Shown here in pieces: positions 56,321-64,000 of a stretch of 64,000 nucleotides of DNA. Source of the DNA: Calycina herbarum (Eukaryota > Ascomycota > Leotiomycetes > Helotiales > Pezizellaceae); assembly GCA_001414485.1 (NCBI GenBank), contig LLEY01000199.1, positions 38,120-102,119 of the forward strand. Reading direction: 5' to 3'. A program made the position numbers and the translations under genes. The notes beneath the pieces were generated by a model. That model saw only the letters and a program-made list of their open reading frames with translations, made no database searches and was not told where the DNA came from. Positions within the stretch are counted from its first letter, which is position 1; each line of letters starts with the position of its first letter.

Positions 56321-57935
56321 CTACAAAATTTCATCCATCTCTCCTTGCATTATCTTCCCATCCATCCAACCAATAATGGCCTGAACCCCATTTTTCTTTG
56401 CGTTTGCTGGCACGTAACTAGGAATCCGATATCCGTTTTCTAGTCGTGGTGGTCCGTTCAAATTTCCCCCTTCGATTGCATTTGACATGGTGATATCTTG
56501 TGCTTGCGAGATGTGTGAGATTTCCAGTCGTTGTCTTTTTTCGCCACGTCCATCAGTGCCATATTCAGAATCTTGTCGATCTTCAAGCATTTTTCTCTTG
56601 TTACGACCGCCGCGTCTAGCTCCTTTTCCACCTCGCTGCTTTGTAGAGCGTTCACCAGATTTTACTATGAAAGGTAAGTTTTAAATTTTGAAAAGGGTAA
56701 AAATCATGGGATACTTGCCGAGTAAAGAGCACTCTCTGCTATGTTCATGAAACCAACAATTAATACAGGAACCAGAAAATCCCCCTTCTGGAATAAGAAC
56801 ACAGTTTTTCATTGGCCCATTACCATTCTTACAATGCGAACATTCTTCCTGCGCTAACTCTCCCCTCTGGTATGTCATCACCAACTTTCCGTACCGAGGC
56901 ATAACTTGGATTTCAGCTTCATTTGCAATCCACTCAAGTTCTCTTTGGACTGGATAATGCTGTAAGCTTTCTCGGGTAAAAGGCTTAGGCGTATACGAGG
57001 GGTTGCCAAAAGATGGGGCAGGTAGTGGTGTTTCATCTTTCTCCCCAAACGCCTCCTTATCAAAAACGATGTCGCCCAAAAGATTCTCATTGTAATATAA
57101 GAATCTTAGAGGAACGTAAAACATAGTAAGCCTCGGTGCATCCTGGCCACCATCCTATTAAACAATTAGTATGTTTAAAATATATGTGATTTTTGAAAAT
57201 ACTTACCCTGTGTAATGCCTGCAAAATATTCTCATATGTTAATTCTTGCGCTCTTTGTTCTGTAAGCTCCGTAGACCAACAGAAATGCAACCCATCCAAA
57301 GCTTCTGGTGTTTTTGAACTGAGTCGTTCAGCCCAAAACTCCTTGATTCTCTTAGGAATCCGCGACATCTGATCGCAAGAAAGGTCGGTAGATTGGCGAA
57401 ACTTGGTATACTCCCCCATGTATCTGTATCTGTGGCCATAGCCTGAGAAAACTGGAAATGCACAGATTGGTTCGAAAGAGGATTGGTAAGAGCCGGGAAA
57501 ACATGAGATTTGTGCACCGTGTTGGCCCGGAACTGTTGGAGCTAGAGGGTTGTAAGACAAGTTGAGAAGTAGGTATAAGTCCATATGTTTCTTAAAACCA
57601 AATCTATTCCCCTTATCCAAGAAATAAATCCCGTCGCCCACATTTTCTCCACCTAATACCTCATCCAGCAGCTCAGTACTAAGTTCTTCGTTCGCGTTGC
57701 TTGGGATGGGAAACGGGCTGTGTTTTTGCAATGACTCAATTTCAGGCGGCATTTCCATGCCACTGTACGTAGTGACCCCGGATTTTTGCTTGATATTTGG
57801 GAAAGGGTAGGTGGGAAACTCGTTTTCGTAAATGCGTGAAACTTCGATTTGCTCTTCATCATCAACTTCCATATCCGTCTGCTGTAAGGTCTGCACCGCG
57901 GTGAATGTGCGGCCCGGTCGAAACGGGAGGTCCAT
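56321..57935 (-). CDS. Uncharacterised protein with DUF6697-like region and DUF3716-type cysteine motif
   Basis: Exons 57207-57935, 56719-57154 and 56321-56664 join to 502 residues. Intron 1 (57155-57206) is GTAAGT...AATAG. Intron 2 (56665-56718) needs a GC donor, G|GCAAGT, which is the preferred GC-AG form; the nearby GT site leads to a stop. The middle (F-P-V-F-S-G-Y-G-H-R-Y-R-Y-M-G-E-Y) resembles the DUF6697 region of fungal proteins. Near residues 348-385 lies C-x2-C ... C ... C-x2-C ... C (C-S-H-C-K-N-G-N-G-P-M-K-N-C and G-S-C-I-N-C), the DUF3716 pattern, perhaps zinc-binding. A basic R-G-G-R-N-K-R-K segment follows, suggesting a nuclear location. The molecular role is unknown. A decayed fragment of its exon 1 occurs at 37001-37163. 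Confidence 0.85.
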
Positions 57936-59221
57936 TTTGAATGTGTTGGTGCTGATGAGATGCTCCGGGGCAAAGTTGAAGTTGATGGTGTGGTTGAAAG
58001 AGGAAGAAGTCCAAGGAACAATTAGAAGAAGATTAAAAGTGCAAATGCACAGCTCTGTAACTTACAGTCTAAGCCTCTTTAGGCTTGGCTTCACAAGCTT
58101 TGACAGGCTCCTGTCATTGCAGTGAATGTACTTGATATTCGCTTAGGCCCAAAGATAAGTGGGTCACACAAAATTCAAAGATTTTTCTTATATCCAAATA
58201 AGCCCTTTTGCCATCGACAATACAAGGAAATATAGCCTACCAGCTATGGTTGCGGCGAAGAGTTGTAAGTCCGCGATTCCTCCAATTTTTTTTGGTTTTT
58301 CTTTCGGCATCAAACTTTTACATTACCTCTAGGCTTGTTTTTTTTTGGTTTACTTTTCTACAGTAATTTCCTTTTGGGTGGATAAGCTTTGATTGGTTAA
58401 CTGGATGCTAAGTATCGAGCAATCTATGTAGTGAATGCGATTGATGTTCCCTTTGAAGCGCCATAGTCACCTTTGATTTGAGCAACTACCCCGCCTATAT
58501 CAGCAAGTACGATTTGGAAATCTATACTGCTATGATTCTAACAAATAAGCCATCTAGGTTGCTCATTATACCAATGCAATGGCAAGATTTATTCACGGCC
58601 AAAAAGAGGCATCCACCGCCAGGTTGAAAGGCCACGAAAGGGTTCACTTCAAGGTTTGTAGAATTCTACCGACTTACCGTCACTTCACGGCGACTGGCCG
58701 AGCCTGGAATTGCTTAAATAGCCTTCTCTCCTTGTCTCAACATGTCTTCAACTTCATAAACAACTCCACCTTATCTCCAACACTGAGAATCGCGCCGTCG
58801 CACCTCACCATCGCCCGCTTATTTCGACCTCAAGATATTTGCTTTGCAGCATCGAACAGGCCATCAGAATCGCTTTGCAGAGTACGATCATTCGCGAAGC
58901 TGCGAGATATTAGTATTATTAGATCTCAGGAGGACCTCGAAGTCAGCCCTCATCTTTGAGTATCGCGACACCCATCGCTGCCCCTCGAACACGACCATCG
59001 CAGGAAAAACGATCTCAGAACGAATTTTGCTATCTCCTCCTGTCCTTCTTGACGACCAAGCGGCTTCGGCGTTCGCTCAACACGATCTCTGAGGTTTGGA
59101 TTCGAGGTTATTTCACTTTGCGCTTCACCATACAACCAGAGGTACACCTAGGTCTACCTGCTTGCTTCTGATTCCTCATATCGAGCATATTCTAGCATTA
59201 CGTCACCATCATCTCTTCGCC
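57936..59221. other. 1.3 kb intergenic with a dispersed repeat copy
   Basis: Contains a repeat at about 58155-58380 whose parts recur at about 62080-62320 and 62450-62485. The final 500 bp are C/T-rich leader of the gene at 59222. No further gene is supported. Confidence 0.5.
58155..58380. repeat. Dispersed repeat, copy 1
   Basis: Shares in order ATACCCAAATAAG-like, CTCGACGATTCAAGA-like and GCGGCGAAG-GTTGTA blocks with about 62085-62175, and CAGTAATTTCCTTTT with 62308-62322. GCGAAGAGTTGTAAG-CCGCGAT also recurs at 62459-62481. Probably an old transposon fragment or MITE. Confidence 0.6.
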
Positions 59222-60211
59222 ATGGGTAACGGCTACGCGCGTCGCAGAGAGCATGAGTTCACCTCGTTCGAGGTATCCGAGTCTCTCGAATCATCCCCCC
59301 ATAGAATTTAAAGCTAACTTCCATCTCCATAGATCCAAATTGCCCTTTCTTTGATGGTCAAAGGAAAACATCTTATGACCCCCGAGAAATACAAGAGAGG
59401 TGAACTCATCGAGACCACCGAGAAGACCAAGAGAGAGGTCTACACCGACTTTGCCACTCTCCTCAACGAAACCCTTCATGGTACCGATTATTCCCAGGAC
59501 ATCGATAAGAGGGATGTTACCGCCCTCATCGATCGTTTGTTGGTAGAACACAAGGGCCTTTTGGGACCTGGAGGATATGTCGAGAGAGGTCAATATAAGC
59601 GATTGAATCGTGCGATCAATCGTTCTTTCCTTTCAAACCGCAAGCAGAACTTTACTGGCAGCCTCCAGGAGTGGAAGATGGGTAGAAAGCAGGAGGTTGA
59701 GGATAAGAATAGACGGGAGAAGGGCTTGCCTACTCAGGAGGAAGAGAGAGCTCGTGCGCAGGCTCGGGAGGAGGATATTAGAGCAAGAAAGGCGAGAGAG
59801 TTGGCGGACAGTATGTTCTTATCCCAATCGTTTCGTTAATGAACTTTGCTAACTTGTCTTTCAGTTGAAGAACAACTCAATGCCTACCGCGCCGAAAAGG
59901 AAAAGCAAAAGGAGAATGTCCCACCAGTTTCCACCTCCATCCTTGAAGGCTTGCTTCCAAGCACGGAACACACCGATACACCGCGAACTGCCTTGTCCAC
60001 CGAGATGGAAATCGACAATACCGAAACTATTTCTTCCTCCGTCCTTCACAGTTTGCTTCCAAGCATCGAGAACTCCAACACCGAGCAAATTACACCGATC
60101 GAGAAGGTACGTGATGATGTCAGAAGAGATGAGTATGGTCGACCACTTCCAAAGCCAAGAGTTCGTGCCAATAACTCTCGCTTCATTGATACTTATCGTC
60201 CAGCTCAATAA
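59222..60211 (+). CDS. Uncharacterised 291-residue protein, lysine/glutamate-rich
   Basis: Exons 59222-59272, 59333-59810 and 59865-60211 join in phase (GTATCC...CATAG; GTATGT...TTCAG). The protein opens M-G-N-G-Y-A-R-R-R-E-H and has a compact helical region at about residues 18-130 (L-S-L-M-V-K-G-K-H-L-M-T-P-E-K-Y, then L-I-D-R-L-L-V-E-H-K-G-L-L-G-P-G-G-Y). A charged coil (R-A-R-A-Q-A-R-E-E-D-I-R-A-R-K-A-R-E-L) and a disordered tail follow; the tail contains two near-identical L-L-P-S-(T/I)-E motifs (E-G-L-L-P-S-T-E and H-S-L-L-P-S-I-E). There is no signal peptide, membrane span or known motif. I do not recognise the family. The consistent splicing and absence of stops support a real gene. 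Confidence 0.8.
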
Positions 60212-62079
60212 TTTCGCTTCTTTGCTGGACAGCTTTTTGGAGAGGGCATTGGCATTTCAGCGGGCGATATTCTTGATATTACATGGCAGGTGTTGTTTAG
60301 TGGGCTACGTGGTAGGGAATTAAGACTCTATTGAATCGGAAAGGGACAGGAATGGATGGACGGAAAAGTACTTTGTTTTTAGAAAGCTGCTAGTTACAGG
60401 TAGCTCTTTTCGTGAATTGATGACTTTACCAAAGGGTTCGGATCCGTGTTCTAGTAAGAATTGTGGTGTTTAGTCGTTACTCCTAGCCCTCTTCAATTGG
60501 CAATCTCGAAGAATCGCTGACTTTTTTTAAAAAATTGACTTGTGCAATGTAATTACTCACGCAACAGGACGTCAAAAAGCTAAACACAAAAAGACCGCGC
60601 TACAGCTACAGCCCCTTGGTAGCAACGAGAGGAGGCAAAAATAATAATTTTGAAACTGAAATTTCCAAAAGGGAAGATGGGGACAAACAAGTTAGTACTT
60701 ATCACATGTGGACTTATAAACCCTCTGCCACCGCGGAAGCCGTTAAGCTATACTGCCTTGAATTGTCAATGTTTGAAAGCCTTATTTGAGGATATAAAAC
60801 TTAAGAGCATCTATGGGGACCATATTGGGGCTAGGCCTAGTTAAGGTTAGGCCATTCTTCAAGTCTGTCCTCGGGAACCTTGGATGTCCCCGCTATACCC
60901 CTGTCACCTAACCTCAACCGCCTAGATATCTCAGCAACTACGCAATGAATTATTCTAGTCGGCAAATTAATAATTGTAGTTTTGAAAAGAAGCTTTTTTG
61001 AAGGGCGCATATATTGAAGATGGGATGACAGAGATATAAGAGTCAAATCTTTATACACTCTGTCCATCTCGAATGTTTTCGAACGCGTCGTTGGTCTCAT
61101 CTCGTAGTCACACCTCTCTCTAAGGTATGAGTTCGCGTTTTTTCTCACGGCTGAACCAAACAACAGGGGCACACGAATCAAGTTTCTTGCCTTTGTAGTT
61201 TGAAGGGAAGAGATTACGAATTATTGGTCACCTCATAATAATGTAAAAGAAAGAATGAATCTTATACGAATTCTTGAAGGACGAACCAGGGAACAACTCC
61301 ATGACCAACCTTGAGACCAAGACATGATTTACTTGTCTAGAAACAACGCCGTGGAACGACCTCCAACAAATTTACGAAGAAAGAACCTACCCTCTTGTGA
61401 AACCATAACTAGAGTTCAAAATACTTGAAGAGAATCTGCTGTCGATTCCTTTTCTACTCTCGAATATCCTCTCTCCGACAATTGAATAGACCAAAACTAC
61501 TTGACCTCACATCAACCTTTGTGTCATACACCTCTTCCGTACATAGCCAATGTCCAAGAACTTCTCTGATTATCTCTTGTGTTTTAGTCTTAGCCAACCT
61601 CGCAGTAGTTCCAAGCCGACACCTCAATATTTGGGAAGATGAAGGAAAGGGCATCAGTCTATACTAACAACGGATACTTCCTTGCCCAAAGGACAAACAT
61701 CATCATCTAAAACCTCCTTATCCCCCGCACACATCTCACCCACCCCAGAAGAGTCCAAGAGTCCAGAAATGCCCCGGAGAAATACCAACTTCTCTTTTCT
61801 ACCTTTTTACTCGACCTCGCTCCACTTCTGTCGGGCATTAGAGTTTATATGAAGTCGTAAATATAGTCTAAAACAATTTAAGCTGAGCATCGGGATATGG
61901 CTATATACTTCGTCTCTGGCGAAATACACGTTAAACAGGGGGGTCACTTTATATACTTTTCAGGGGGTTTTTGGTAGCATAAGACATCGGAAATGTGGCA
62001 ATTGCCCTATTTGGATAACCTTTGTTACGCCTGGGACGAAGTAGTGAATGCAAATGATAGGGCACCCACCCCTCTCTAA

Positions 62080-62485
62080 AAGTGGGCCTCACCAATGCGT
62101 TCTTATACCCAAATAAGAACTTTCACTCTCGACGATTCAAGATGGCGTAGCGGCGAAGTGTTGTACTAAATCGGGAATCGTAGGTCCGTCAGGTCCGAGC
62201 GCAGTGCTTGTAGCTCACCCTGTTCAATAATCAATTACCAACTCAAATTTTTTAAGAATCGTATTCAAGAGAAGGCATTTATAATATGCGTCATTTGATA
62301 AAAGAACAGTAATTTCCTTTTCTAAATTGTCTAGTTATTACATATGCTAAAACAAGCACCTTTTTCCTCACCTAATTTTCAGTGTTGCTCGCTCACGAGT
62401 TACCTACCCCTCTGATGGACCCAGGCTTCCTTCCTCTTGTTGAGTCTAAAGAAGTCGGCAGCGAAGAGTTGTAAGCCCGCGATAT
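62080..62485. repeat. Dispersed repeat, copies 2 and 3
   Basis: Two partial matches to the repeat at 58155-58380: about 62080-62325, and a second short match at 62450-62485 (GCGAAGAGTTGTAAGCCCGC). The copies differ at many transition positions. Confidence 0.55.
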
Positions 62486-63676
62486 TTTTTGGTAATTTAT
62501 GAATACCATTTTTTGAGTACTCCTTGTTTTTTTTCAAAATGCTACTTGTCAAAATCCCGAGCCAACCAACTACTCGCTTAACTACTCGAATACTCAGTAA
62601 AGTACTACTCACACCTACATTTATACCTTCTTAACCTCTTCCATACTTGACCTCTTAAACTCACTTCTCACGCATCACAATAATTTCCATCTCCCCCGCT
62701 CGACCGCAACAGGCATTTCAATCCTCAAAACCCCCCCAGCGCGGCCCAGACTCCCATCCACAACCTTCTCCCTCCCCCCCCACAACAAAACCCCTCAATC
62801 TCGCTTACGCAAGTCCCCCCACCGTCCGAAGCTCAAAATAACCCAACCTCAAACAAAAGAAGCGCTAATAACCTCTCGCGATCATCCCAAAAATCAGAGA
62901 TGTGACAAAAGATAGCTAAACCCCCCGATCCATCAACCCTAGATCCCAGGACCCCTTCAACGATCAAGAGGAGAGGATCATCGCCCCAGAACACTTCCAA
63001 ACCCAGCATCCCAGCAGCCAGCGAACCGGAAGTTACCCAGGCGTGAGAAAACCCCGCTTCTATCCCATCCCTCTATGAAAACTAGCCAGGACCTGTAAAG
63101 AACCAAAAATAACCCGTACCCTATCAATCTGGAATCTGGGTAGTTCGCCTCAAATCTACAGTATATGCCTATACCATACTCCCCCCCGCTCTTACTCTCC
63201 CCTCCCCGGAATTAAATGTAAGCGCACGATCGCTGTGCCATATTAAATGTCTGTGCACTCTACATTTAGTCCCGGGGAAAGTAATTGTCAATAGACCACA
63301 CAGACATTTATTTCACGGCCAAATCACCCTTGCACCTAACAGACAATACCAGGGGGGGGGGGAGAGTATCATAACATAACATAATGATAATAACAATAAC
63401 ACAAACCCAACAAAACGACGGTATACTCCGTACTGTGAAGCGATGACCTATAATATCGTAAAAGAGTGCCCGATGTTTCCGAGGCCCCCCCCCCCCCCCC
63501 CATCTGCCGGTTTCACACCCCAACCTCTCTCTCACAGCCAGCCCCTCTCACAAAATGTCATAAACCCTTCTTATTCACAAAACACAAAAGATCCCCGTCG
63601 CAAGTGTCACAAGTTCAACATCACGCCATGATTCACGATGGCTAGACCCTCAAAACCTTCAATTCATCAGTATGAC

Positions 63677-63745
63677 CAAACAAAAACAAAACAAAAACAA
63701 AACAAAAAACAAAACAAAAAACAAAACAAAAAACAAAAAACAAAG
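63677..63745 (+). repeat. CAAAA-type microsatellite
   Basis: Alternating CAAAA and CAAAAA(A) units run for about 70 bases. The open frames across it (K-Q-N-K repeats) are artefacts of the repeat. Confidence 0.9.
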
Positions 63746-64000
63746 GGAAAGTGCTGGGAACGAGCGAGAAAATACTCGTCATCACACATATACCAACAAA
63801 ATGGCAAGCGCAAACCAAATTATTTACCAAAGAGAAAATAGATTCAAGTGTTTTAACAGGATTTTCTTATTTGTAATTTTTGAAAGAATTTTCATCGCGA
63901 ACTTTCTCTCCTTCCAATTTTATAAAGATATATATAAAAATAAAATATTTGATTTTTCCTGGCCAGCCTAGATGAATATAAAAATTCACACTTCTCTTTT

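Larger units (their letters stand above)
60212..64000. other. 3.8 kb gene-poor end of window
   Basis: No coding segment with domain-like content is found on either strand. Repeat remnants lie at about 62080-62485. A C-rich stretch covers 62640-63060. Long homopolymers occur at 63352-63362 (G11) and 63485-63501 (C17), and a CAAAA-type microsatellite at 63677-63745. The region could hold the leader of a gene beyond the window or simply be degraded repeat DNA. Confidence 0.5.

Noticed and set aside
60837..61181. Minus-strand frame with R-R-L-R-L-G-D-R-G-I-A-G-T
   Set aside because: Looks slightly coding but is short, has no clear start context or splice sites, and I recognise no family.
63638..63971. 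Lys/Asn/Gln-rich open frames at the end of the window
   Set aside because: They are translations of the CAAAA microsatellite.

Overview
This window is nuclear DNA of a filamentous ascomycete (Pezizomycotina). The evidence is the gene content (Doa10, Pik1, Ubp12, Bcs1-like, 2EXR and DUF3716-type families), short introns of about 50-100 nt with GTAAGT/GTATGT donors and CTAAC-like branch sites, AT-rich gene-poor spacers, and repeats whose copies differ mainly by C/T and G/A transitions, as repeat-induced point mutation (RIP) leaves them. Leotiomycetes (Sclerotinia/Botrytis relatives) is my best guess for the class; that is inference.

Layout. 0-3 kb: the end of an unidentified, perhaps HEAT-repeat, protein; a frameshifted SAM methyltransferase; an eroded MmgE/PrpD gene. 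3.4-5.6 kb: divergent twinfilin (-) and Mediator subunit 22 (+). 6.2-8.2 kb: a transposon graveyard, with a Fot1/pogo element nested inside an older Tc1/mariner-like element. 8.4-12.6 kb: divergent PUS1 (-) and TFIIE-alpha (+). 15.0-18.7 kb: a multi-pass membrane protein and a small proline-motif protein. 20.5-24.9 kb (-): a 1413-residue repeat-rich protein with an N-terminal membrane anchor and a C-terminal KDEL. 26.3-31.6 kb (+): a Doa10/SSM4-type membrane E3 ligase. 33-35.4 kb (-): two tandem 2EXR-domain genes, one clearly degraded. 38.3-41.5 kb (-): the PI 4-kinase Pik1. 43.3-44.5 kb (+): a secreted protein built of four repeats plus an eight-cysteine tail. 46.1-48.3 kb (-): a Bcs1-like AAA ATPase. 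50.0-55.8 kb (+): the deubiquitinase Ubp12. 56.3-57.9 kb (-): a zinc-knuckle-like (DUF3716-type) protein. 59.2-60.2 kb (+): an unrecognised 291-residue protein. The last 3.8 kb has no gene I can support.

The genes are not an operon or a metabolite cluster. Most are housekeeping genes with separate jobs: transcription (MED22, TFIIE-alpha), tRNA modification (PUS1), phosphoinositide signalling (PIK1), actin (twinfilin), and ubiquitin and ER turnover (Doa10, Ubp12). Doa10 and the KDEL protein are adjacent and divergent, sharing a 1.4 kb spacer, and both are expected at the ER; that is suggestive but no more.

The least explained items are the repeat-built secreted precursor at 43.3 kb, the KDEL repeat protein at 20.5 kb, and the record of duplication and decay (tandem 2EXR genes, nested transposons, and a displaced fragment of the DUF3716-type gene 20 kb from its source). 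I did not find a convincing new multi-gene system. Exon boundaries below were placed by hand from splice motifs and frame arithmetic. For all spliced genes except the UBP12 start, the MED22 start and the 2EXR genes, the joined exon lengths are divisible by three.
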